From Ischnura elegans (taxonomy: Eukaryota; Arthropoda; Insecta; Odonata; Coenagrionidae): 64,000 bases of DNA. The notes under the pieces were generated by a model. It did not search any database. It was not told the origin of the DNA and saw only the letters and a program-made list of their open reading frames with translations. The stretch lies in the NCBI RefSeq assembly GCF_921293095.1, contig NC_060251.1:65799585-65863584 (forward strand), written 5' to 3'. The position numbers and the translations under genes were made by a program. This document shows, one piece after another, positions 44,099 to 54,861 of the stretch. The stretch's first letter is position 1, and every line of letters begins with the position of its first letter.

Positions 44099-47000
44099 GT
44101 AAGAAATCTCCCAAAAGTACACACTCAGCTCCGCTTCCATTTACATTTTAATAAAATTCTAGAATGGTTCCCACTGATGCACCTGAACATGTAAGGACTT
44201 GAATTCCATATGTATTTATGCTATGGAATTTAAAAAATTTACCAATTTCGTGTTCAAGTACAAATTGACCCTTAATTTCTCAAGTATCTTGACTGTTAAT
44301 ATTTATCGATTTTACATTTGCATGGTCTACTTGACTTAAAGAAATACATTCAGCTTTTTATAATACTTGAAGCTGTAGGAAGCTTTGATCTCACAAATGC
44401 TTCTTTTAAATTTTTTAGGCATGTGGTCTTCATCAGCAGCCGCTCTCCTTGCATACCTTGTGCCAAAGACATGATTACATTTGTCAAGTCCAGAGGATTA
44501 TCAATGAACTTGTATTTTACTGCTCTCCAAAAGGTCATCAATCCAGTTAAGAGTGGTGTTCAGCTACTGGCAGACTTTGGAATGCCAATGCAAATTGCTG
44601 ATAAGCACATCTGGTCTTACCTCACTTCTCTTCTTGCAGTTAGCAATGGAAAGCCACGAACTGCATTATCAGTAAGTTAAATTTTGGACTCCCTAGATCA
44701 CACCATCTAATGTTTTGTGGGGTGAAATGGGGTTCTTGCAAATACTTTGTCTTCTCTCTAATAATAATGCACAGTTTTAGTTTTGTAATAAAAATTAAGT
44801 GGCATGCAGTTTATTTATTTATTTAAGGAGTTGCTCACATACAGCATTTCTAAGAATTTATAGTGACACAGTAAAAAATATGAAATTTTAACATAAAAAA
44901 TCTGAACCAAGAGTACAAGCATAAGATAGTGAAAAATAAACTAGAGGGCACGAGGAAAGGGAGGTGGAGAGGGAGGTTTATTTATTAGCCGAGGAATGGG
45001 ACATGGCTAGTTTGACAAATGAGTTTCTAAGGGCAGAAAAAATTGATCAATATTGTCTAGTAATGAATTGAGCAGGGAGCAAAGGCAGCGTTGGAGTGAG
45101 CGCTTAACGAGGGATAGGCGTATGAAGTAAGGAATGTGTATGAGTGGATCGGCAAGGCACTCTGAAATTAATGGATGAAAGCAAATCAGGACAATCAATG
45201 TGTGAATTTAGAATATTGTAATAAGTTTTATATCTGTTTTAATCCTTTGTTGGCAGAGATCAGTGATTGATAGAGAAGATAGGAGTGAGCTGGTGGATAT
45301 GTCACGTAAGTGGGGAACTCTGTGTCGTACGATTCTGGCGAAGAAGCTGGTTATACTGTCAAGAGAGGTGAGGTTAGAAGAAGCTGCGATGGACCATATG
45401 GTAGAGCAATATCCGATGACTGGAAGGATAAATGCTGAGAAGTATGATTTTAGAGCTGTGGGATTGGTTATTTCTGTGTAGCGGTAGAGGAGACCTAAAA
45501 GTGACATAGATTTGCTCTTGATTAAATAAGTGTTCCGAGAAGTTAAGTTTATTGTCAGTTATGATGCCTAAATCCTTCACATCCGAAACACATTGAAGAG
45601 GCTTGGAATTAATTGAATATTGAAAAGTAATTGGGGATTTTTTAAGAGAAATCAAAAGGGAATTGCATTTACTGAAATTTAAGTGTAGGTTCCAAGTATT
45701 TCACCAATTTGCCGTCAAGTTTAAAGAATTTTGATGGACTTTGCAGTCCGAGGTAGTTTGAATTTGATTAAATAGTTTACAGTCGTTCGCATAAAAAAGA
45801 GTATGTGACTGGGATGGAGGCAAAGGTGTGGCTAGGTCATCGATGAATAGGCTAAATAAATATGGCCCCAGGACACTACCTTGAGGAACACATGATGTTA
45901 CCGGGGACCAGTAAGAGGAGGTGCCAGAAAGTATAACTCTTTGGAATCTATTCGTAAGAAAGGATTTGACGAGGTTGAGAAAGGTTCCGTGCACGTTGAA
46001 TCGTTGACTAAGCTTGTGAAAGAGGAGGGTATGGTCGAGTGAATCGAAGGCTCTGGAGAAATCAAGGAATATGGTGTCGAGTTGAGAATTTTTTGCTATT
46101 GAGTTGACAGCATGGTGATGGAATACAGATAGATTAGTAAGACAGGAGCAATTAGGAAGGAAACCATGCTGATTATTCGATAGGCTAGGGGATGTAAAGT
46201 AAAGAAATCTGTTGAGTATAATCCTCTCAGCAATAGAGGATAGGATTGGAAGTAAGGAAATTGGGCGGTAAATAATATCTTCACATTTAGGACCAGTTTT
46301 ATGGATTGGTATAATGTTCGCCATTTTCCACTGATGTGGAAAGACACTAAGCGTGAAGCAGCGATTTAACAGAAGACTCATAGGAATCGCGAGGGAGGAG
46401 GTGCAGTTATGTATAAAGATAGGACTGAGGCCATCAGGGCCTGGTGAACGATGGAGGGGTATTTTTGAGAGAAAGTGAAATACTTCCTGTGGATCGGTCT
46501 CAATGCGGGAAAGACAGTGCGTACAGCAAGATGTGAGGGAGTGGTCAGGGAAAGAAGGGACATTGGATGCAGGCATTAGGCGATCTGAAAAGAATTTAGC
46601 AAGGAAAGGCTTCAGAGGGCGGGGTGGAACCCTGCAATGTTTCTTGGAGCTGGAAAAGTTGTAAATGACGTCAAGGGACTCATGGTCTGAGTCGAAGATG
46701 TTTCTGCTGGGGGTTGCCTCTGGGGGAGTGGTGGAAAGAAGGAAGTCCAACGTTGCCGTGTTTTGCGTCCATTCATTGTAGAACTGGGAAAGATGAAGGG
46801 GGTTGATGAAATTTTGGAGAAAGTACTCATCATGGGCGTCCAACAGAGACCCACTCGTTGGAAACTCCCAATGCATTGAGAGATTAAAGTCCCCAAAAAG
46901 GATAATGGGACCAAGAGTAATGACACTCATCACAGAGTCAAGGCATTTTTCTAAGACGGAAAGATCACTGGCAGGAGGACGATAGAAACAGCCCACATAA

Positions 47001-49689
47001 GTTTTTATAGGTTGCAAATGTTTATTAGAGGGTAGAGAGACTTTGGTCCACACGATTTCAAAGTCAGTCTCTAGGTCCAAGCGACGTTTAGAGAGAAATT
47101 TATTATTGATAGCAACAAGCACTCCACCCCCTCTGGAGAGCCTATCTTTGCGATGTATGCCATGAGTGGTTGTGAATGATATTTCTCCGTCCTGAACACT
47201 AGGGTTCATCCAAGTTTCCGTAAGCGTGATTATATTAAGTTTGGAAAGCTCATGGGCATGGGAGTCACAGGTTGATAATTTGTTCTTAACCCTTTCGCTG
47301 CTGTTCAATCTCCGAAAACCTTCTCCTCACATGCGGCGAAAAGGTTAAAATGCCTTTCGTGTGACCATGGAGCAGGTACTACCAGGATGGGCATGGTACA
47401 CCCTCCGAAGGGTGGCTAATCCAGGACCCTATCCTCGACGAAGTCATCCACGCAACTCCCCGAAAAGTGACCGCTCTGACTTCATTTTGAAAATCTATCA
47501 ATCAATCCGATCATAGAAAAATGATTGTTTTCATCGCACTCCTGCCGATCAAGCGATCAAGTATGTCTTTGAACCGTGTTTCTGCGATGAAAAATAACGA
47601 TTTTGTTAACTTTGCAAAAAAGCGTGGCTGCGGACCACCGGAAAATGGCCATTTTATCAAAGTCAACAAAATCGTTATTTTTCATCGCAGAAACACGATT
47701 CAAAGACGTACTTGATCACTTGATCGGCAGTAGTGCAATGAAAACAATCATTTTGTGATGATCGGATTGATTGATAGATTTTCAAATTGCAGTCAGAGCG
47801 GTCACTTTTCCGGAGGTAGGGCCCCTGCTGGTAGGGCTGATGAGACGGTCCTGCGTGGGTGAGTTCGTCGAGGAAAGGGTCGTGGATTAGTGGGTCCCTT
47901 CGAAGTGCTTCGGCGAAAGTGCTGACCGCATGGCAGGGAGGAAGAAAAAGTACGTCCACCGCAGTCTGCCATGCGGACATACTAGGTACGTCCACAGCAG
48001 TGAAAGGGTTAATGCTTCTCACATTTTGGTAATAAAAATGCACGTTAAGGTCAGAGGAAGGGCCTGGGTTTAGTTGTACGTCACCGGAAAGGAGGAAAAG
48101 AAGCAAGATAGCGGCTTCAAGTCGAGGTCACGGTCTGGCGGTTGAGGATCGAGGGTGTCGCCGGGACCTCGGCGATAGAGCTGTGGGGCAATGGAGGCTG
48201 ATGAGGGATAGACTGCACGATGCAAACAAGGAAAAAAGAAATCTTCGTTCACTGAACATTTCAGAAGGAACTGGGTGCGCAAATGATGTGGGGGGCAGAC
48301 ATGGTGGAATCGCACAAACACAAAGGGTAAAATTCACTGGGAATAGAACACAAACCACAAAGAAAGCAAACTTTAACGGAGCATGAGATGCGCGTGTCCT
48401 CCCGCTGGTGGCTATCTTAAATGAGAAGTTATGATAAAGTATAGGACCACAGCTAGATAGTTTATTTAACTGATGAACAGACTTCATTTGCAATAGAGTC
48501 ATATAAGAGCTCCCATAGTATTAAGTGTTTATTCCACTTCTGACTTCCTCTATGTTTCAGCCAGGTTTGGCCCCTCTCAAGATGCTAGTCCTTTCTCTTC
48601 TGCTCTGCACTTCTCTCTCTTTCTTATGATCCTCATATTCTTTGTATCTTCTTTCAAATCCTCCATCATCCATCATTTCTCTTTTGAACAATATTTCAAA
48701 ATCTCAGCTTCTTAGGCATCCTTTCTTTCAATGTGTGACCTAGCTAAGCTAACCAACTAAATATCGTGCAATGTTTGTGAAAACCTATTGGGTTTTAGAT
48801 TTGGAAATTTCCAAATTTGCTACCACTGCTATTACTGTTTACTGCTATTACTGCTGTTTCCATTCACGCTGGCCACCACACCATCAAATCTGAAACCCTA
48901 GCTACCAGAAACTACCCAAACTCTGCTTTGTGGAGGAAACACTGCATCTGTTGGATGGGATGTTAATTTGTGGTCCCCTAGGTGCCTTTCATTAAAAGCA
49001 TGCCTATGCCGAAACCAGGTTTCTCTCCATCCTTCCTTAAGTTAGCTAGTAGCCATAATAAGCTAAACTGTTGGTCAACCTCCTCCAATACCTACCTTTC
49101 TATACATATTTTACATTGCCTCAATTTATATTATGCATCAATGGGCTACTTATCCTTGTTTAAACCATCTTTTCTAATATGCTTAGAGGGTGTTCATTTT
49201 CAGCAGAGATGGTCCCTGTTTTTGCCTTGTATATCTTACTCACTATTCAAATGGTACATATTCAAAGATCATTGAGGACCTGAATTTTTATCTTGCCTAC
49301 TTTCATTATTAATCATTACCAGGGACTTAGGTTCTTCACTTAAATGATATAATAGATCGTTAAAATAATAATTAATTTTCATTCCTCAATTTGGCTTTGA
49401 TAAGGTAGAATTTTACTATTGAAATTCTAATTTTATAATATCATGATTGTTGCGGTGAATTGCTATGTTTTTTGTCAGTCTGAAAGCCTGAATTTTTACC
49501 TTGTGTCTTTTAAAGGATGGAAGGGAGGTGAATGTGACTTGTCGCAAAGCTTGGGATGTCACATGGTCTCATCAGCTGACAGCAGTCTTGCATCGTGATC
49601 ATAATAATGTGCTTGATAGCAAGAGCCTCCTCGCCAAGTTCGAGGATGTTCGGGTGGCAATGATGGCTAAGGGGCAGGCAAATTCATAG
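42777..49689 (+). CDS. AID/APOBEC-like cytidine deaminase with Pro/Gly-rich repetitive N-terminus (3 exons)
   Basis: Three exons (42777-44098, 44419-44671, 49516-49689) join in frame to 582 residues. Residues 1-45 are RG-rich (KGRGRGLNRGGGH). About 97-310 are imperfect GPSPRGxSGP and FKVPSPED repeats. About 385-515 are a zinc deaminase: H420-A421-E422 in WEHAEKKAIEQLL, then 30 residues later S450-P451-C452-I453-P454-C455. Next come LNLYFTAL-like (MNLYFTALQ) and GVQLLADFGMP, then a helix with W (KHIWSYLTSLLA). Spacing and the SPCxxC(A) form match AID/APOBEC rather than free-nucleoside deaminases. All zinc ligands and the catalytic Glu are present, so it should be active. There is no signal peptide or membrane segment; nuclear or cytoplasmic location is inferred. 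The substrate (DNA or RNA) is unknown. Start: first in-frame ATG after TGA at 42771. Confident of the deaminase fold, fairly confident of the AID/APOBEC affinity. Confidence 0.8.
43066..43700 (+). repeat. Pro/Gly/Ser-rich coding repeat array
   Basis: Imperfect units based on ggccctyctccncg.ggc.tcagt encode GPSPRGISGP-like peptides. A longer unit of about 139 bases, NSGPSPLSFKVPSPED, occurs twice (starting near 43331 and 43470) with a degenerate third copy (SRSKVSSPEDLRV) between. Confidence 0.85.
44099..44418 (+). other. Deaminase intron 1
   Basis: 320-bp AT-rich intron between the HAE and PCxxC exons; nothing else seen. Confidence 0.7.
44419..44671 (+). CDS. Deaminase exon: SPCIPC half of active site
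   Basis: 253 bp, acceptor tttaaattttttag, donor gtaagt, ending phase 0. One leading base completes Arg441. Encodes HVVFISSRSPCIPCAKDMIT, VKSRGLSMNLYFTALQKVI, and SGVQLLADFGMPMQIADKHI followed by WSYLTSLLA: the second zinc-binding half and the last strands and helices of the deaminase fold. Confidence 0.85.
45701..47308 (-). pseudogene. LINE endonuclease-reverse transcriptase reading frame
   Basis: 535-codon open stretch. The first eight residues come from the inserted MITE and the real LINE sequence starts at KNKLS. The endonuclease occupies about residues 8-215, the reverse transcriptase about 270-535. It ends at a stop soon after the catalytic box (NSLNLTANW). In the catalytic FADD the second Asp is kept but the first is Asn (YAND), so it should be inactive. 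The rest of the protein continues in other frames at 45655-45374 and 45507-45208. Confidence 0.88.
47290..48008. mobile_element. 719-bp TTAA-flanked foldback MITE (piggyBac-like) inside the LINE
   Basis: Ends CCCTTTCGCTGCTGT and (reverse) CCCTTTCACTGCTGT, with TTAA at both borders (47286-47289 and 48009-48012), as for piggyBac elements. Its middle is a long imperfect inverted repeat (about 47460-47610 and 47665-47815), so most of it can fold back. Removing it restores the LINE frame NVRSI-KNKLS. Confidence 0.85.
48059..48085 (-). other. 2A-like ribosome-skipping motif in the LINE
   Basis: Encodes GDVQLNPGP, preceded by a Leu-rich run (LEAAILLLFLLS), the classic context of 2A-like peptides (D-V/I-E-x-N-P-G-P). 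Glu is replaced by Gln. After it comes NVHFYYQNVRSI, the usual start of a CR1/L2 endonuclease. Confidence 0.75.
49516..49689 (+). CDS. Deaminase C-terminal exon
   Basis: Acceptor cttttaaag (weak pyrimidine tract), phase 0, 57 codons and TAG. Encodes DGREVNVTCRKAWDVTWSHQ and a helical tail (SKSLLAKFEDVRVAMMAKGQ). No known domain. The codon pattern looks coding and the exon joins in phase, but its assignment to this gene rests on phase and position only. Confidence 0.68.
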   Translation, partial: DGREVNVTCRKAWDVTWSHQLTAVLHRDHNNVLDSKSLLAKFEDVRVAMMAKGQANS

Positions 49690-52600
49690 GCTTCATCTTG
49701 TTGCATTGCTCTTTATATTTAAAAGAGCAATCTTTGGAACATATTTTTATGTCTTTAATCTGCACAATAAGTTTATGTAGATACGGTTAGCAAGCATTTT
49801 TTTTCTTACTTTTCTGCTCTTATACTGCTAGTTCGGTCAATGTGATAGCCGAGGAAGATCCATTGGGTGAAAATTGAGACTCAAAATGATTGGATTATGG
49901 ATGTCCTTATGAATGAAGTTGATTGGAAAGATGGTGTTTGAAGGCTTTGATCTGACCTATTCTTCCTGGAAAAAGTTGCCTCTATTATGATATATTTGAT
50001 CAACTTTCAAAATGCAGCCGATATTAGCAGATGCTGTCACCAGTGGTATATACTAGCATGGAAAATACCTTTCATACTTGGCTGGTTGTTAGCGCTGGTT
50101 GTAAGTACGTACGAGTTTGGCCTGTGCATGCAGTATCTTTACAGGAAAAGGCTGTGCAGTAAGGATTTTAGTTTTCAAAAATGTCATCTGTGGGATTCAA
50201 GATGTGAAACTAAGCCCTTTATAGCAGCATCTGAGGCATCTCTTTTATTATAATTATCATGGGAGAGATCCCACAAACAGGCTGAAGTTAAAAATGTTCA
50301 AAAACCTTATAATATAACCTACATTCCATAACTTCTTGATGATGTAAACACGACTCTGCAGCAACTCAACCACAACTGCAAGCAACATGCCCATTTAGTT
50401 TAATTCAGATGGCTCTGTTGATCATGTGACTATTTCCACCTTTGTAAAAATTGTAAATTATAATTTTTACAAACTGTGTTTTATCCTCTAGTTGTTTTGA
50501 TGTAATTTCTTTATTAGGTGATGATAGGTTTTTATCTATTAAATGATTTTAAAGTTGAGGAAATTCAGATTTTGAAGATGGATTGGGATATTGGTACTGA
50601 TTTGTGATCAATAGATCTTCTGTTTGGAATCTACTCTGTAACTGGTCATAATCGTTATATTTAACTCAGTGTTTCGTTCCTCCTGCTGGGAATGTTGTCA
50701 CGTCAGTCTCCTGACGACTTTCTGTCGAGTTGAATATTAAGCACGCATACCCGAATGGAATGTAGTAGTGCATCTAATCGCTGTGGAAACCATAAAACCA
50801 AAATGCTCATTATTGTTGGTGAGATAATTTTTGGATTGAGTTGAGTTTATTATCTCTTGTAATGAATATTTATATAGCACTGATAAATACTACACCGATG
50901 GCTGTGATATGTAATTGCTTGTGTTTATGAAAATTAATTTTAAGCTGTAGATTTATTTTGTTATATATTTTTTTTAGTTCATGATCAAATACATGCATAA
51001 GTTTTTGAAAGAACTCTTTGAATTCAATCCCGAATTCTCATTTTACATCAGGATATATGAAATAACATAAATATAGGTTGCATGTTTTATAGTTCATTTT
51101 TACACCTCATGTATTTTTTAAATCATTTTTGTATTTTGAATTTGAATACTTTGACTGAATTTTAATTTTTAACTGTTTTAATGCATTGAATATTTTGTTG
51201 CCCATGTATGTAATCAAATAATCTCCAGACAAAGGCTTATAATATGAAATGTTTAGGTCTATGGAAGTTTTTTTGTACAATTGTATAAGTTCAATATGTT
51301 TGTTCTGACTTCTGCTATTGCTTTTGACAACTTAAGGTTTAGAAGCAAATTTCTATTCCTGGCAATCATTTTATAGGTAGTCGTGTTGAGTGGTGGTGGA
51401 AGTCTTCATAGATTAATATTGAGTTAATAGAAATTTTTTCAAATAAAATATCTTTTCCTCCTCACTCAGGTTGAAATTTTAGTTTCATCTTTTATTCCCT
51501 CAAAGAATCATACTAAGGTTTTTTATTCTGTCATTGATGTTCTGCTCAATTTTGTAGGTAAATATATCCTGTATTTAAATACCAATCACAATTAGCAAGT
51601 AGTGAGGATGGTATGCACTGAAGGTAGGAACTTCATTTAACTTGTAAAATTCTACCTGAACTTCTAAACCCATTATTCCTGTTCAGTACGTTTACTCGTT
51701 GAAGGTATGTCATATTTAATTTTGTCATAAAATGTCCTGTAAAAGCATTCCAATATGATTAATCTTCTTGGTGATAATTAAATATGCTGAGTTGCAGTTC
51801 AAGTTTTGCAGCTCTTATGTTGTCATTGGATTACATGTATAGTTTACTGATATTTTACGGAGGGGAGTGCTCACATGTCGCGAAGGTGCGACTCTTCGAG
51901 TGGATGAGGCACCGCATGTTACTCATCACTACAGGAGTTAGTATCGGACAAATAGTATTTTGGAAGAATTTATGTGTAATATTGCCTGGATACTTATGTC
52001 CTCATTGACTGAATAACCCTCTTGATAAGTTTATAAATCAAGGGCTAAAGTGACTAGGAACTAATGTTTTTTATTTTTTTACAAACCGATTAACTAACAA
52101 GTATTTGCAGTGTTTAATCGGCAATTTGAAATATTTGTGTTTTCTTCTGCTATAATAACACAGCCAATATACCAATAGGAATGATGTGTTACATGTAAAT
52201 GAACTTCTTTATTGCTGACTGCTGCATGAATATTCCTGATGTTGTTGGTGGGGACTGTGGGTGTTTCATGAAAGGTGAATATGTACTAATTAGAAAATGA
52301 TTAAATACTCATCCAGTTTCCTGCATGAGGGACATTCTATTTTTATGTTTATGTCTCCATAAGAATTTTCCTTGCTCATACCTTTTCATTAATATTAAGC
52401 CGATGTTAAATATACTCACAAGTCACTGTTGCAATTTACTGCTGTTATTCTAACGGGTATTTGTTTCAGGTTTTTTATATACTCATGATAGAGGGAGCGT
52501 TAGATAATAGTTGAAGATAATTTTGCGCTCTCTTCTTGGTTTTTGAAAACTTACTCCATTTATCATGTGGGTAACATGGATATCTTGTGACCATCATCAT

Positions 52601-53039
52601 GTCTTTTAATTATATTTTTTCTCTAAAAAATTTTTACTCACAATGATGATTGATTTTTTGAACTTCCATTTTTATGCTTATCTCCCCTTGCTTTCTTGCA
52701 CTAGGGATCCTATACTGTAGGTGCAAGAATAATTTTCATGGTAAATTCAAAAATTTATATTTTATAAATTTTGTCAAGATAGTGATGTTCTTTTCTTGGA
52801 ATAGTAGTGTTTTACTTTATGCAAATACCTGCTGTCCAAATAACTATAATCCTATACGTGTATTGTTGGCAGCCCATTATGTCACTGGAAAGAGAAAAAT
52901 TATTGTACATTCTGTATTTTTTAATGTAATCATACCACTCATTAAAATTAATCTTCTTGTAGTCTTGTTTTTTTAGTTGTATTGAGTGAGTGCTAACCAA
53001 CCTCTTTTTTCCTGGCAAGGTTTTTTTAGCTATTCAATA
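49690..53039 (+). other. 3' UTR and intergenic DNA after the deaminase gene
   Basis: AT-rich and non-coding. No perfect AATAAA follows closely; ATTAAA occurs near 50538 and AATAAA near 51442, so the 3' end is undetermined. No other feature seen. Confidence 0.4.
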
Positions 53040-53699
53040 GGGTGGTTTCCTATTATTTTTTTATTGCCTAAATCGAAAGATTATCACTCCTGGAGTACGT
53101 ATTTCACGCTTTTAGATTTTTAAATGACGATATCTATTTTTCGCGACTAAATGAAAAGTGAAAATTTTCAAGCGCCTGAAAACGCGACGCGTAAGTAAGA
53201 ATGCCGGGAAATCTCTCCGTGTGGCGTATTTCTGGTTCCCGCTGCCGCCCTGTGAGGTGACCTTGAGGCGAGTTGAGCGCTCATACGACGCAGGCTGCTA
53301 GCGGGTAGCTGAGTACCCTGCTGGCTGGTAGCGCTTGGCTTAAATAAGGATTATTAACACCTTATCAAATGAAGAAAACTTTCCGAGCTTAGCCAGTTTT
53401 AATAAGTGATTATTAAGACATGTTTCTCTGAGCTCTGCGCCTCATGCATGCATTGGTAACCTCAGACGATGTATAACTCCTATCCTCTCGTATAGAAACT
53501 AGGTCCCTGTGACATCACGTGGAGTGGCATCGCATGGGCGCCAATCTGGCCCCTTTCAAATAAGGATAAAAATGGACCATAGCCATTTGTCTAAACCGGT
53601 ATTTCTAAAACGAAATAATTTGTATATTATGAATACAGTAATGGTGGGTAACGAATCGCAATCAATGCCTTTCGTTTTCTTTGATAGAAGAAACTACCC
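53040..53699 (+). mobile_element. MITE family A, copy 3 (660 bp, TA-flanked)
   Basis: Complete-looking copy from GGGTGGTTTCC to GAAACTACCC with TA on each side, collinear with the copy at 37430-38069. It shares the ggtccctgtgac..cacgtggagtgg block and the cgaat/gcaatca...ttcgttttctttgat 3' part. Confidence 0.88.
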
Positions 53700-54630
53700 T
53701 ATTCTCTGGAACCTTGATTGAAGTAAACTTTGGCTAAATGATAGGCTATGATCATCAGGTGTTTTAAGTGCTGTTCCTCTCTCCCTCTTTATAACTAGTG
53801 GAAAGTGAGATCATCACTGGTCAACAATCATAAAATTGGTTTGACGCAGCTCTCCACTTAGTTCTCCTATCAGCTAATCGAAAGTGAGATAAGAACTGGA
53901 AAATAAAAATTGTGGGGGTGGTTTATTACAGTGGATAGGTTAGTTTTGTTCTTTGGTTCTCAGTTACATCAGTTCTTGAACTTAGAATCTGAACCAGAGC
54001 CAAAAAGAATATGTGATGACATTATTTATACAAAACCAAAAAAAAATCTTGAGCAATTTATAACACTTACTTTAAATAGAGTGTTATTTAGATTAAATAT
54101 TTTGTAAAATAAGCAGAAGTATTATTTTTGTCTGTTTTCTTAACAACCTTGAATAGTCATCTTTTGAGAAGCAGTGAAAACACTTGACTTAGAACCCAAA
54201 CTAAGACTGAGAACCATTGGTGGAAACGTGGGCTGGAATCAGAGCCGACATAGAAGTGGGACTTACCCATCTCTGTTATTACCTTCTCCATTAAAAGACA
54301 TTTTGGGCCAGGAGGTGGGTAGGGGAGCCTATTACTTCTAAGATGGAGGATAGGTTTGAACACACTATGCCTTAAAACAGAACTAAGGTCCTGTTTCTCT
54401 CCCAAACTTTGCTTTGAAGACTTATTTTTACTTGTATCCAGGGCTTCATAACTCTGTTCTGAATGAGACATGAAACTTTTTCCACCTTTACAGTGTAGAT
54501 TAGTGAAACCTCAAACGTGTTAATTTATTTCATAATTATTTATCAAAAGCTTGGGTATTGGGATTTTCATGATGCAGTTGTGAAAGAAGGCAGTTATTCC
54601 ATGCTTTCTTTTGATTTTCTGTGCTATTAT

Positions 54631-54861
54631 GATACCTCCATGGCACAAGCACTCAGCAATCGCCCACTCAACCATAACAATATGCATGCACTCAGCTGGT
54701 AGTTGCTGGAGCACAAACACTCACCTCGGAAGCTTGGAGACTGGGAGAAGAGCGTTTGTGCTCCAGTTACTGCCAGCTGAGGGCATGCATATTGTTGGGC
54801 TCCTAGATGAGTGGATTTGATCTGGTTGGTGATTGCTGGGCGCTTGTGCTATAGAGGCATC
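54631..54861. repeat. Imperfect palindrome of about 230 bp
   Basis: Outer arms (gatacctccatggcacaagc / reverse gatgcctctatagcacaagc) and inner arms (acaatatgcatgc...gagcacaaacactc with the matching right half) fold the whole segment on itself around 54723-54749. It has mismatches and small gaps. Confidence 0.8.

Larger units (their letters stand above)
44811..48420 (-). mobile_element. CR1/L2-like LINE (non-LTR retrotransposon), dead, antisense in deaminase intron 2
   Basis: Minus-strand element about 3.6 kb long including a 719-bp MITE insertion. In order it holds a 5' part with the 2A-like GDVQLNPGP, an APE-type endonuclease (LTETWM, GGGVLVAINN, GDFNLS, SDHES), and a reverse transcriptase (IPIHKTG, RPISLLPILSSIAERII, LDFSRAFDSLDH, VPQGSVLGPYLFSLFIDDL). 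The FADD box has decayed to FYANDCKLF. A frame-shifted C-terminal part follows (45655-45208). It ends in a (TTTA)n-type tail at 44811-44828, as CR1/Jockey-group elements do. The 5' end (about 48420) is approximate. Confidence 0.82.
44672..49515 (+). other. Deaminase intron 2
   Basis: 4.8-kb intron occupied mainly by the antisense LINE and its nested MITE. The remaining 48421-49515 is AT-rich with no recognised feature. Confidence 0.7.

Noticed and set aside
42777-49689. Deaminase gene being part of a transposon
   Set aside because: It has three spliced exons, no enclosing terminal repeats and the surrounding elements end before or lie within its intron.
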